DNA of 64,000 nt. It comes from Zingiber officinale (lineage: Eukaryota > Streptophyta > Magnoliopsida > Zingiberales > Zingiberaceae). Made by a program: the position numbers and the translations under genes. Where the stretch lies: the NCBI RefSeq assembly GCF_018446385.1, contig NC_055996.1, forward strand, positions 47,414,365 through 47,478,364. Direction: 5' to 3'. Below, in pieces: positions 12,503 to 24,449 of the stretch. The notes below the pieces were generated by a model. It made no database searches. It was not told where the DNA came from and was given only the letters and a program-made list of their open reading frames with translations. The first letter of the stretch is position 1. Every line of letters begins with the position of its first letter.

Positions 12503-13429
12503 TACTATAAGAAAATTCTTATTTAACAATACTCGAAAGATAAAGATTTTATACCAAAATTATTATTTTTTATATTTTTATAACGATTTTAACAGTAATA
12601 GTTGTCTTGCATATTTTTAATTAAATACAAAGCTTTGTGAAAAATAGTTGTCTATGAGTCATTTTTTTTCTATGACAACAGTTTTGTTAACCATTGTTGA
12701 TATGCATATTTTTGGATAAAGAAAATAATATTTTAAACTGTTGTCCCTTTGCATTGTTTTATATGGTCAAAGACAATTAATTTTTTAAACCATTATATTT
12801 TTGTATTTTTTTATATAGTCAAAGATAATAATTTTAATAAATCATTATATTTATTTATTTATTTTTAAAAATTAATTAAATTAACAAATTTACATACACT
12901 TTGAGCTACGCTGTTGTCCAAAAATAATAAATAAACCATTATATTTTTGTATTTTTTTATATAGTCAAAGATAATAATTTTAATAAACCATTATATTTAT
13001 TTATTTCTTTTTAAAAATTAATTAAATTAACAAATTTACATACACTTTGAGCTACGCTGGTTTGATTGTGAAAAGAATGAATAAAAGAAAAAACCAAAGC
13101 CCAAAAACCCGTTGTCCCTTTCTCCCTTCCTGTTTGAGCTACGATGTCGCCGTTCTACACCGCTTGAAATGGATGGGTCGGCCACCCCTCACCTAGCCCA
13201 TGACTTGTAGCTTTCATTTAAGCGTTGAATCACAGAAATCAAACCCAAAATCATGAGTATAGATGTGATGTTCATTACTTGTTTCTGCGTGATGCTTCTA
13301 AGATGAGTTTGAGATCTGGTTTCTGGTCGATTTTTGAGATTCTTCTCGCTATCTCCAAGAGTTATTTTCATTGGGAACATAAAGTTAAGGCCCTTGGTAG
13401 CTTGTGTCCAATCCCTAGCATCTTCGCAT
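12503..13429 (+). mobile_element. Possible degenerate CACTA-like end with gene-like cargo
   Basis: Begins TACTATAAGAAAATTC, resembling a mutated CACTA terminus. It then carries scattered direct and inverted copies of a GTTGTCTATGAG / GACAACAGTTTTG motif (12,600-12,800). This is the same subterminal layout as the two clear CACTA elements further on, which use GATGTCTATGAG. From about 13,100 the base composition turns GC-richer and leader-like, but no gene could be identified. The family A element interrupts it at 13,430, and no right end was found. Confidence 0.35.
12786..13058 (+). repeat. 127-bp direct duplication (period 146)
   Basis: 12,786-12,912 is repeated almost exactly at 12,932-13,058. 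Both copies end TTTGAGCTACGCT and are separated by 19 bp. The phrase TTTGAGCTACG appears a third time near 13,133. Confidence 0.9.
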
Positions 13430-15241
13430 TGTTAGTTAGAGCCCTAGAGTTAATAATTTGATGATTATTATATGGACTCATTGTATCATATTCTTATATA
13501 TAAAGACATTTATTATTTTTTTTATTATTATGCTTACTTGTATTGGTGCCAAATAAACTAAGTATAATACCGTCCTTGAGTAGAGGGTTCTTACCTATAT
13601 CAATCGGTTAGTTGAACCGATAGTGAGATGATATAGGGAACACTACTCTTAATCATTCCTAGTCGAGTATTAACATTCATGGACAATGTTAATGCGACGA
13701 GACTAGCATGTAGGTCAACTCAATGACTTGATCTCACAAGTCATGGATATAGAGATATCACGTTGACACATGGGTATGCATTGGAGAATGTATACTGAAT
13801 GACCCGCCATGAGAAAGTATCATGGATCGTTATATGAGTGTCATATACTTTCTCATGTGGCTATTAGTATAACTACTAGTCCTTGGACATGAAGTCACCA
13901 TGGATCCCTACATAAGGAGTTACGTACTTTGGCTTCGTCAAACGTCACCCGTAACTGGGTGGACTATAAAGGCGATTACTGGGTATGTAACGAATTATGT
14001 AGAGGGATGCGAGGGATGTAGATGAGATCAATCCCTCCAATATGACGGGAGCGACATCGATATTCTTGATATAGTGAGACCACGAAGTACATGACTATGC
14101 CCAAATGAGTCAATATGAGATATTGAGCTCATTTGATCGAGTGAGTCTACTTGAAGTTCAAGATTTAGATTGATTAGAGGATGACACGGTCTATGCCTCA
14201 CATTGATCAATCTAGATGTCTAGGATAGAAGGACACTTGTCATATATTGTGAAGAGTCACAATTAGTAGTCACAAGGTGATGTTAGATCTCAACATTTTT
14301 GTAACTTGGGTAGTAATGATGTGTTGCTAGATACCACTCATTACTTATGCTTCTAAATAAGTTTAGGAGCATTGCCAACGTTACAAGAACCTATAGGGTC
14401 ACACACAAAGGGTAATTAGATGGAGATTAGGTTCATTTGATGAACCTAAATGATTAGGTTCATATGATGAACCAAATTGGATTAAGAATAATCCAAATTG
14501 AGCTAATTGAGTTGGACTCAATTTGGTTCATGTGTTAAGTGAGTCTAATTTGGACTTAGACTCATTTAATTAATTTAATTCAATGAATAGAGATTCATTA
14601 AATTAAAATTGACTTGAACCAATAGTTAGATTAGATCAACCAAGGGAGAGAAGTGGTCATGTTTGACTTGACTCAAGTAGGAAGATGAAGAGTCAAGTTT
14701 TGACTTGACTTTGACTTGACCAATGTCACATCATCAAGGCTTCTTCATTTGGTCAAGTTTGACTTGACCAAATGCCTCCTCATGGAGGAGATCAAGAGAC
14801 TTGACTCTTGATATTCCATGGGGGTTACAAGCCTTGAAGTGGTCGGCCACTTTTAGTGTTGAATGACATTGATTTTTTCATTCAAGGCATTCATTCCATC
14901 TTCTTTCTCTTGCTCTCAATTTAATTCTCCCTCTCCTCTCTTGGCTGAACTCTTCATAGGTGCTAGCACACTTTTTGTTTGGCCTCTCCATCTCTTGCTT
15001 GTGTGGATACATATAGAGAAGTGTCTACTTTGACACTTTCGAGATCCGGCGAACCAAGGACTAGCGGGATTGCGAAGGGCTTCACATCAAGGGTAAAATT
15101 CCTTCTCCTAGTGTAGATCTAGGCTTTAGTAAACTCGTACTTGAAATTTTGTTTTATAAACTTCGCACGGATCCGGTGGCATGGGAGATTCGGGGTTTCC
15201 GCAACGCGAAAAGCGGTTTTTGCGACCCGAAAATCTCAACA
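13430..15241 (+). repeat. 5' LTR of family A element
   Basis: Starts TGTTAGTTAGAGCCC and ends AAATCTCAACA; 1,812 bp. It contains palindromes such as GGTTCATATGATGAACC (near 14,457) and several GTCAAG/CTTGAC inverted repeats (about 14,660-14,800). No gene is seen; the minus-strand frame at 14,028-14,210 recurs in other copies. Confidence 0.95.
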
Positions 15242-15242
15242 G

Positions 15243-15258
15243 TGGTATCACAGCCACG
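15243..15258 (+). other. Primer-binding site of family A element
   Basis: TGGTATCACAGCCACG starts two bases after the 5' LTR. It fits initiator tRNA-Met with one or two changes. Confidence 0.85.
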
Positions 15259-16692
15259 TGTGAAGTCTTGTACGAGTTTAATTTATATTTTTTAGCTAAA
15301 TATCAGTTCTGTAACTTTCTGTGATTTTATGGTTTTTATGGCTTTTATTGGAATTTTTCTCGTAGAAGCGAAGCACAAGTGTTTCGACACTTGTAGGATT
15401 CGACTACCGAGAAGATTTTTTCGAAACGGCAAGGTTTCGCTCCAAAATGTTTTGGGACAGCGGGCTAAGGCACTGTAGGTTCTCTAAGGAACACTCGTGA
15501 TGGTTATATCGCGGGTAGGGGTACTGCCCCTGGCCCCGCAAGGGGATTCGTTCCTCGATTGCGCCCGAAAACCCGCTAAAAGGGACCGCCGGGAATTTTA
15601 CACGTAAAAATTGTAGTAAAAATTACAAAAAATTATAGAAAATACATAATTTAGAATTATGTATTATTTTGTGATAGTCATGACCCAAAAGACCCTAATT
15701 GGATTTGAAAATTGTGTTGTAATTCATATTATGGCCTGCGCGCCGTCATTTGTGTTCTGTGTGCTGTATACTTGATACGCGACATGTGCGTCGTGCTTTT
15801 CTCTATTTATTCTTGTTGTAAATTAGTTTAAACTCGAATGTAACTCGAGTTTCAAAATTGTAATGTACAAAATTAGAGCCGTGGAAGGTCCACTCGAGAC
15901 GGCGTTACGAGGAGGGTGCGAGCAACACAAGGTGGTCAAAGGGAGGAGCTTGAGAAGCTGTTGACCATCCGATCTTCTCATTGGCTTGAGAAGATCGTAG
16001 TAGGGCCATGACTAATCACAAATAATTTAATTAATTGCTTGTGTGTGTATGTGTGATGCATGCTAGTAAAGTAGTTAATTAGCGCCTTAACGATTAGATT
16101 AGATCTAAATCGTGTACAAGATGCACCCTACGATTAGATTAGATCTCAATCGCGTCAACTCTAAAATGCCTACCATGTCGTTATACCTATCACTACCTCG
16201 ATCACATGTGTTATTGAATCTTCCAAAGCAGAGCAACACATATTATCTTGGTAGGGTACGGAGGGACAATCTTGGTCCCGCCTATCAACGCATGGGTTAG
16301 TACAACTCAATTAGATTGAGTAACTAGTTAACTCAATTAGATCGAGTTTAACTATAGGCATTCTTCCAACGGTTGGAAAGATAGGTAATAAATCACATTT
16401 ATATTAATTCTTGGGTGTGTTAGCGAAAGCTAACTCAAGTTTTAATATAACTGCGGATAATGATCCTATAAACAAGAGTTGCATAAAAATGTAATTGGTA
16501 AATCGTTACCTACCGATCATACTAAATCTTGGGCGTATTAGCCAAATCTAACTCAAGGCATAGTATGATGTGGATCTTGTCCCACTTGAATTATAGAATT
16601 CAGTGGGAGCATCATTTAGTTAAAGACCTAATTAAATGATTAAAAGAATATGATGTTTATTTATTTTTTGTATTTTTCTGTTGTAAATAACC
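15259..16692 (+). other. Untranslated leader of family A element
   Basis: 1.43 kb between primer-binding site and gag start. It is non-coding, with a GC-rich first third. It is unusually long for a Copia leader. Confidence 0.7.
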
Positions 16693-17545
16693 ATGACGTC
16701 AAACACGAACACCTTCTCTCTGCGTTCTGTCCTTGACAAGGACAAGCTCAACGGAGCAAATTTCCTGGACTGGTACAGGAATCTGAGAATAATTCTCACC
16801 CAAGAACGTAAACTGTACGTTCTGGAGCATCCCATTCCGAAGGCTCCTCCTGCCACTTCCACGCGAGTTGACCGAGATGCTTACAAGAAGCATCAAGATG
16901 ACACATTAGATGTGCCCTGTCTTATTCTCGCGACCATGAACTCCTAGCTTCAGAAGCAACACGAGTTAATGGGCGCTTATGATATGGTTGAACATCTTCG
17001 TCAACTATATCAAGGACAAGCGCGACATGAGAGATTTGAGATCTCAAGGGCACTATTTCAGTGCAAGATGTCAGATGGGGCTCCCGTAGGCCCATATGTA
17101 CTCAAAATGATTAGGTACATAGAAAACCTACAGAGGTTGGGATTCCTACTTGGCCAAGAGCTGGCCACTGACCTGATCTTGCAGTCCTTGCCGGATAGCT
17201 ATAGTCAATTCGTTCTAAACTACAACATGAACGAAATTGACAAGCTACTGCCGAGCTGCTTAGCATGTTGAGAACTGCTGAGCTAAACCTTAAGAAGGTT
17301 AAGCCCCACTCTGTTCTGATGGTTCAGAAACACAAGGGCAAGGGAAAGCCCAAAGGCAAGGGAAAGTCCCAAGCCAAGGGCAAAGGCAAGGCACTGAAGC
17401 CTAAAGGAGGGGTCACCAAGGATGCTGCCTGTTTCCACTGGGTCAGACCGGGCACTGGAAGAGGAACTGCAAGGTGTACCTGGAAGATCTTAAGAAGAAG
17501 CGAAGTGAGACTTCCACTTCAGGTATATATGTTATAGAAGTCAAT
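16693..17545 (+). pseudogene. Family A gag (capsid) pseudogene
   Basis: Encodes the capsid-like polyprotein that would package the element's RNA in the cytoplasm. The start at 16,693 opens MTSNTNTFSLRSVLDKDKLN and leads into NFLDWYRNLRIIL, the conserved N-terminal gag segment of many plant Copia elements. The frame is broken by a TAG at 16,945-16,947, then continues in the same frame to 17,271. It shifts near 17,260 into a lysine/glycine-rich basic stretch. A second shift follows inside the CCHC zinc knuckle around 17,430-17,480, where only CFHW and a displaced terminal cysteine remain recognisable. Protease follows immediately in the frame beginning 17,474. Confidence 0.9.
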
Positions 17546-20500
17546 CTATCTATTTCTTCATCATGGGTATTAGATACCGGATGTGCTTCTCACATTTGTA
17601 CTAATGTGCAGGCGTTGAGAAATAGCAGGGCATTGGCGAAGGACGAGGTGGACCTACGAGTAGGCAATGGAGCAAGGGTTGCTGCTGTTGCTGTAGGAAC
17701 TTATCATCTATCTCTGCCCTCTAGGCTTGTATTAGAATTAGATGAATGTTGTTATATGCCTGCTTTAACTAAGAACATAATTTCAGTTTCTTGTTTGGAC
17801 AAGAAAGGTTTCTCTTTTATAATAAAGGACAAATGTTGTTCAGTTTATTTAAAAGATATGTTCTAATGTAGTGCACCTCTGATGAATGGACTATACATTC
17901 TAGACGTTGAAAGTCCTATCTATAACATAAATACCAAGAGGTTCAAGTCAATTGACATGAACCAAACCTATCTCTGGCACTGTCGCTTAGGTCATATAAA
18001 TGACAAGCGCTTATCCCAGCTCCATAAGGATGGTTTGCTGGACTCATTTGATTTTGAAACTTATGAGATGTGCGAGTCATGCCTACTAGGCAAGATGACC
18101 AAGACTCCCTTTAGTGGGCACAACGAAAGAGCAACTGATTTGTTAGGACTTTTAAATAGTGATGTATGTGGCCCTTTCAATGTCACTGCTAGAGGTGGTT
18201 ATAGGTACTTCATCACATTTACTGATGACTTCAGTAGATATGGTTATATGTACTTGATAACACATAAGTCTGAATCCTTTGAAAAGTTCAAAGAATTCAA
18301 GAATGAAGTACAGAACCAGCTTGGTAAAAGTATTAAGATACTTCGATCAGATCGAGGCGGAGAATACCTTATCCATGAGTTTCATGACTATCTAGCTGAG
18401 TGTGGGATTCTATACCAACTCACTCCTCCTGGAACACCACAGTGGAATGGTGTATCCGAAAGGAGGAATCGTACCCTATTAGATATGGTATGGTCTATGA
18501 TGAGTCACACATATCTTCCTATATTTCTTTGGGGCTATGTTCTAGACACGGCAGCTTTTATACTCAACCGAGTTCCATCCAAGGTCGTGATAAAGACACC
18601 ATATAGAATATGGACTGGGAGAGATGCCCAGGTGTCTTTTATGAGGATTTGGGGTTGTGAGGCTTACGTTCGACGTCAAGTCTTAGACAAATTAGGACCC
18701 AAATCTGACAAGTGCTACTTTATTGGATATTCCACGGAAACTAAGGGATATTACTTCTACATTCCCAGTCAGCACAAGGTAGTTGTGGCAAAGACTGGGG
18801 TCTTTCTTGAAAGGGACTTTGTTTCTAGAAAGACTAGTGGGAGTACGTTCGATCTTGAAGAAGTTCAAGATGTGGACTATAGCACTGAAGCCTCGATGGA
18901 AGTTGAACTGGAACCACAAAGTGTTGTGGATGATGTTGTTCCACGAAGAGTTGAGGAACAACAACCAGTTCAAGTAGACATACCTCTTCGCGGGTCTGAT
19001 AGGGTAAGTCATCAGCCTGAGAGATACTCATTTCTCTTGTCTGACCATGATGACGTTGTGCTCATAGAGGATGAGCCTAACACCTATCAGGAAGCTGTGA
19101 TGAGACCAGATTCTGAGAAATGGCTAGAGGCCATGAGATCCGAGATGAAATCCATGTACACTAACCAAGTATGGACTTTGGTTGATCCACCTGAAGGGGT
19201 AAAACTCATAGGGTGTAAGTGGGTCTTTAAGAGAAAGACTGACATGGATGGACTTATCTATAAGGGTCGCTTGGTAGCTAAAGGTTTCAAGCAAATTCAT
19301 GGTATTGACTATGATGAAACCTTTTCTCCAGTAGCGATGTTTAAGTCCATTCGGATCATGCTTGCTATTGCAGCATACCATGACTATGAGATATGGCAGA
19401 TGGATGTCAAAACCGCGTTTCTGAATGGAAACCTACTTGAGGATGTGTACATGACACAACCTGAGGGTTTTGTAGATTCACAGCATACTGGCAGAGTATG
19501 CAAGCTGCATAGGTCCATTTATGGACTAAAGCAAGCTTCTCGGAGCTGGAATTTTCGATTCGATGATGCAATCAAATAGTTTGGTTTATCAAGAATGAAG
19601 ATGAACCTTGTGTCTACAAGAAGGTTGTAGGGGACATAGTTGTCTTCCTCATATTGTATGTGGATGACATACTACTCATTGGGAAAGACATCCCTTTGCT
19701 ACAGTCTGTCAAGACTTGGCTAGGGACATGTTTCTCAATGAAAGACTTAGGTGAAGCATCCCACATTCTAGGGATACAGATCTATAGAGATAGATCTAAG
19801 AGATTACTTAGCCTAAGTCAGAGTACATATATTGACAAGGTACTCCTTCGATTTTCCATGCAAAACTCCAAGAAGGAATTTCTGCCGATGTCACATGGTG
19901 TGAGTCTTTCGAAGACTCAAGGTCTCTCTTCTAGAGAGGAGAGAGACCGCATGGATCAGATCCCTTATGCCTCAGCCATAGGATCTGTCATGTACACCAT
20001 GCTATGTACTCGACCTAATGTCTCGTATGCTTTGAGCATGATGAGCAGATACCAGTCAGATCCTAGTGAAAGTCACTGGATAACGGTCAAGAATATTCTT
20101 AAGTACTTAAGAAGGACTAAAGAATATTTCTTGATATATGGAGGCGATTACGAGCTAGCTGTAAAGGGTTACAGTGATGCCAGCTTCCAGACCGACCAGG
20201 ATGATTATCGATCGCAGTCAGGGTTCATGTTTTGCATAAATGGTGGTGCTGTGAGTTGGAAGAGTTCGAAGCAGGACACAGTAGCAGATTCTACGACAGA
20301 GGCTGAGTACATTGCTGCATCAGAGATAGCAAAGGAGGCAGTTTGGATCCACAAGTTCATCACTGAACTTGGGGTGGCTCCTAGTATCGCTGACCCTATT
20401 GAGCTATATTGTGACAACAATGGAGCTATAGCACAGGCTAAGGAACCTCGCTCATACCAGTGGACCAAATGCATACTACGGCGCTTCCATCTCATTCGAG

Positions 20501-20646
20501 AGATTATCGAGAGAGGAGATGTGAAGATTTGCAGAGTACCTACAGAGGCTAACATCGTAGATCCCTTGACCAAGGCTTTGACACAGAGGAAGCATGATGG
20601 TCACACTAGGTCATTGGGGCTTAAAGCCTACACTGATTGGCACTAG
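17474..20646 (+). pseudogene. Family A pol pseudogene (PR-INT-RT-RH)
   Basis: Copia-order polyprotein. The protease active site reads WVLDTGCASHI (about 17,567-17,600). The integrase has an HHCC-type zinc region (RLGHIN...CESCLLGK, about 17,970-18,100) and then the D,D,E residues in SDVCGPF, LRSDRGGEY and WNGVSERRNRT (about 18,160-18,470). The RT has WVFKRKTDMDG, QMDVKTAFLNG and YGLKQASRSW (19,219-19,550) and the catalytic YVDD at about 19,657. RNase H has GYSDASFQTD and TTEAEYIA (20,167-20,320). Breaks: TAA at 17,864-17,866 between protease and integrase; TAG at 19,577-19,579 followed by a frameshift inside the RT. Catalytic residues are otherwise present, so decay looks moderate. The polypurine tract and 3' LTR follow. 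Confidence 0.93.
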
Positions 20647-20660
20647 TGCTAGTGGGAGAT
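20647..20660 (+). other. Polypurine tract of family A element
   Basis: TGCTAGTGGGAGAT lies immediately before the 3' LTR. It would prime plus-strand DNA synthesis. Confidence 0.85.
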
Positions 20661-22471
20661 TGTTAGTTAGAGCCCTAGAGCCAATCATTTGATGATTGTT
20701 GTATGGACTCATTGTATCATATTCTTATATAAAAAGGCATTTGTTGTTTTTGGTTATTATGCTTACTTATATTGGTGCCAAATAAACTAAGTATAATAGC
20801 GTCCTTGAGTAGAGGGTTCTTGCCTATATCAATCGGTTAGTTGAACCGATAGTGAGATGATATAGGGAACACTACTCTTAATCATTCCTAGTCGAGTATT
20901 AACATTCAGGGACAATGTTAATGCGACGAGACTAGCATGTAGGTCAACTCGATGACTTGATCTCACAAGTCATGGATATAGAGATATCAAGTTGACACAT
21001 GGGTATGCATTGGAGAATGTATACTGAATGACCCGCCATGAGAAAGTATCATGGATCGTTATATGAGTGTCATATACTTTCTCATGTGGCTATTAGTATG
21101 ACTATTAGTCCTTAGACCTGAAGTCACCATGGATCCCTACATAAGGAGTTATGTACTTTAGTTTCGTCAAACGTCACCCGTAACTGGGTGGACTATAAAG
21201 GCGATTACTAGGTATATAACGAATTATGTAGAGGGATGTGAGTGATGTAGATGGGATCTATCCCTCCCATATGACGGGAGCGACATCGGTATTCTTGATA
21301 GAGTGAGACCACTAAGTGCATGGCCATGCCCAAATGAGTCAACATTAGATGTTGAGCTTATTTGATTGAGTGAGTCTACTTGGAGTTCAAGATTTAGATT
21401 GATTAGAGGATTACACGGTCTATGCCTCACATTGCTCAATCTAGATGTCTTGGATAGAAGGACACTTGTCATATATTGTGAGGAGTCACAATTAGTAGTC
21501 ACAAGGTGATGTTGGATCTCAACATTCTTGTAACTTGGGTAGTAATGTTGTGTTGCTAGATACCGCTCATTACTTATGCTTCTAAATAGGTTTAGGAGCA
21601 TTGCCAACGTTACAAGAACCTATAGGGTCACACACAAAGGGTAATTAGATGGAGATTAGGTTCATTTGATGAACCTAAATGATTAGGTTCATATGATGAA
21701 CCAAATTGGATTAAGAATAATCCAAATTGAGCTAATTGAGTTGGACTCAATTTGGTTCATGTGTTAAGTGAGTCTAATTTGGACTTAGACTCATTTAATT
21801 AATTTAATTCAATGAATAGAGATTCATTAAATTAAAATTGACTTGAACCAATGGTTAGATTAGATCAACCAAGGGAGAGAAGTGGTCAAGTTTGACTTGA
21901 CTCAAGTAGGAAGATGAAGAGTCAAGTTTTGACTTGACTTTGACTTGACCAATGCCACATCATCAAGGCTTCTTCATTTGGTCAAGTTTGACTTGACCAA
22001 ATGCCACCTCATGGAGGAGATCAAGAGACTTGACTCTTGATATTCCATGGGGGTTACAAGCCTTGAAGTGGCCGGCCACTTTTAGTGTTGAATGAGATTG
22101 ATTTTTTCATTCAAGACATTTATTCCATCTTCTTCCTCTTGCTCTCAATTTTGTTCTCCCTCTCCTCTCTTGGCCAAACACTTCATAGGTGCAAGCACAC
22201 CTTTTGTTTGACCTCTCCATCTCTTGCTTGTGTGGATACATATAGAGAAGTGTCTACTTTGACACTTTCGAGATCCGGCGAACCGAGGACTAGCGGGATT
22301 GCGAAGGGCTTTGCATCAAGGGTAAAATTCCTTCTCCTAGTGTAGATCTAGGCTTTAGTAAACTCGTACATGAAATTTTGTTTTATAAACTTCGCACGGA
22401 TCCAGTGGCATGGGAGATTCGGGGTTTCCGCAACGTGAAAAAGTAGTTTTTGCGGCCCGAAAATCCTAACA
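20661..22471 (+). repeat. 3' LTR of family A element
   Basis: 1,811 bp, TGTTAG...CCTAACA. Near-identical to the 5' LTR by eye, which points to a fairly recent insertion. Confidence 0.95.
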
Positions 22472-22547
22472 CGCATATAGTGTGGTTTTAGCCCTGTTCG
22501 TGCGTTCACTTAATCTTCTCTTTTTGATTTCATTTTTTCTTTCTTTA

Positions 22548-22955
22548 GGTAGTGTTTGGTTGTGTGATAGGATTACTGAGGGATTATAAATTTGCATGAT
22601 AGTAATCTTTTAATGAGGATATTTAGTAAACTAGGATAAAATTATTTTTGTTTGGTATGATTTTTATGGTAAGGATAAAATTACGGATTATTAATTATAT
22701 GACTAAAATATCCCTAGTATTAATAATTTTTAGAGCAAGGAAAGCACCAAAGCAAGGGTAAAAACATCCTTTTAACTAGTTATCAGGTTTACTGATCAAT
22801 ATGGGATTATTAATACCTTCTTCGAAGTGGGATTGATTTTCCAGCTACTACAGTATTTTAATCAGGCTATGTAGTTATCATTGATTTTTTTAAAAACCAG
22901 TCAAATATGAATTTAAATTGTAATCCTATTTTAATCCTCCATATCAAACAGGCCC
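22548..22955. mobile_element. MITE, PIF/Harbinger-like
   Basis: A 408-bp AT-rich element whose ends (GGTAGTGTTTGGTT and ATCAAACAGGCCC) form an imperfect terminal inverted repeat around TGTTTG. It is flanked by TTA on both sides (22,545-22,547 and 22,956-22,958). TTA duplication and such ends are characteristic of Tourist-type MITEs. It has no coding capacity. Confidence 0.65.
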
Positions 22956-23731
22956 TTAGTTGATTATTTTTCTTTGGTTGGAAAAACAATTGTGGCCACT
23001 CGGTGCTTTATTACTTCAGTAGGTCAAAAGTATAGTTTGTATTCTGTAAGTCAGCAGATACCATTTAGTGAATCATAATACATGCTGTAAATAAAGAATT
23101 TTTATGTAGTGTGGACAAGGAATTGATAGGAATTACCAAATTATTAATGAAGGGATATTTATAAAATTGTATGATAGTATGGGGATTTTTAGCTGGTAAA
23201 GGTTATAGTAAAACTTTTTGGTATTCGTCCAAGACTTGCTGGTGCTTTCAGTTCATACTTTTATCTTTAAGCAATCATCTCTTTGTTATCTAAGTGGAGT
23301 ATTAATTGAAATATCTTTTTCATTCTTTTTAGTGTCTTTAATGCTACATGGGTTAGTTTTTTATGAGTTAAATTAGCATATTTCAGATGAAGAAACTTTA
23401 TTTTGGATGATTTGAAATTATTTTTAAGATACTCGGTTACATTGACCCATTTGAGGTACTATGTTTTTTCTCGTATTGATAAATATATTCTAGTATAATT
23501 GATTAGAATAATTTTGTGTTGTTGGTTGTACTACTAATTTAATGTATCCTATCTTTATAACTATTTTGAAAGATTTGACTCATTGTTGGTTGTTTAGTTG
23601 TACGAAATATGGACAAAGATTGAATGTCAAAGAATAGGTTATCACATGAATATGAGATTAGGGTAGAGTCTTTCTTGCACTTTGCAACTTAAAGCACTAA
23701 TGATCAGAATGCAATACCTTTCCCATGTGTA
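22956..23731. other. AT-rich stretch without recognised features
   Basis: No gene, LTR end or structural RNA recognised between the MITE and CACTA-1. It may be intron-like or intergenic host sequence. Confidence 0.5.
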
Positions 23732-24073
23732 CACTACAACAAAAATCCTCATAGACATTAGTGGAACAACAACAGTTTTAAGCAAAAACCGATGTCTTTG
23801 AGTATTTTATACCGGTTTTTCCAAAAACAGGTATCTATGAGCGCAAATTTTCGCTCATAGACATCGGTTTTTTTAGCCGATGTCTATGAGCGCCTTTTGT
23901 TCATTAATAGACACCGATTTTAACCGCGGTTATTTAAAACCCGGTGTCTATGAACCAAAATTCTGGCGGACTTTCTTAGCGCGCTTTCTTTTGGGCTTCT
24001 GCTCGCCCACCATAAATCGAAACCCTAATCCTCCGCACCCTCCTTTTAGGAGTTACCATTTGAAAGACGAGCA

Positions 24074-24445
24074 ATGGATCTCTCGACGGCGATGTGGACG
24101 GCGGCAGTCATCGGCGTTGTCGCGGTCTACTAGTTCGTGTGGGTGATGGGCTCGGTGGAAGTGAAAGGGAAGCGGACAGTGAACCTTAAGATGAGATCGA
24201 TCATGCGGGATAAGGTGCAGGACAAGTACAAGCAGTATTGGTCCTTCTTTCTCCGCTCCAAGGAGGGCATCGCCCCCCGCCGCGTCCGACGACGATAACG
24301 TCCCTACCTTCGTCGACACCTTCTACAACCTCGTCACAGACATCTATGAGTGGGGATGGGGGCAGTCCTTCCACTTCTCGCCCTCACTTCCTGGCCGCTC
24401 CTACTGGGAAGCCACACGGATCCACGAGGAGCCCGCCGCTGTTAT
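24074..24445 (+). pseudogene. SMT2-like: Captured 5' part of sterol C24-methyltransferase
   Basis: The parent enzyme, SMT2 type, transfers a methyl group from S-adenosylmethionine to 24-methylene lophenol in plant sterol synthesis at the ER. The fragment covers roughly the first 120 residues. A start at 24,074 opens with a hydrophobic membrane-anchor segment, then VKGKRTVNLK, KVQDKYKQYWSFF, TFVDTFYNLVTDIYEWGWG and QSFHFSPSLPGRS, the conserved entry to the methyltransferase domain. A TAG replaces the tryptophan codon after the anchor (24,131-24,133). A frameshift lies near 24,265. The SAM-binding core is absent because the fragment ends at about 24,445, where an antisense gene piece begins. 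A 5' leader appears to be included (from about 24,000). It is recognised from memory of the family and cannot work as an enzyme. Confidence 0.85.
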
Positions 24446-24449
24446 GATA

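Larger units (their letters stand above)
13430..22471 (+). mobile_element. Complete family A Ty1/Copia retrotransposon
   Basis: 9,042 bp, bounded by TG...CA. It has near-identical LTRs of 1,812 and 1,811 bp and a perfect 5-bp target duplication CGCAT (13,425-13,429 and 22,472-22,476). Internal order is primer-binding site, leader, gag, protease, integrase, reverse transcriptase, RNase H, polypurine tract. Domain order identifies Copia. The lineage looks Angela/Tork-like from the gag, but this is not tested. Coding capacity is lost through several stops and frameshifts, so it could move only if supplied with proteins in trans. Confidence 0.95.
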
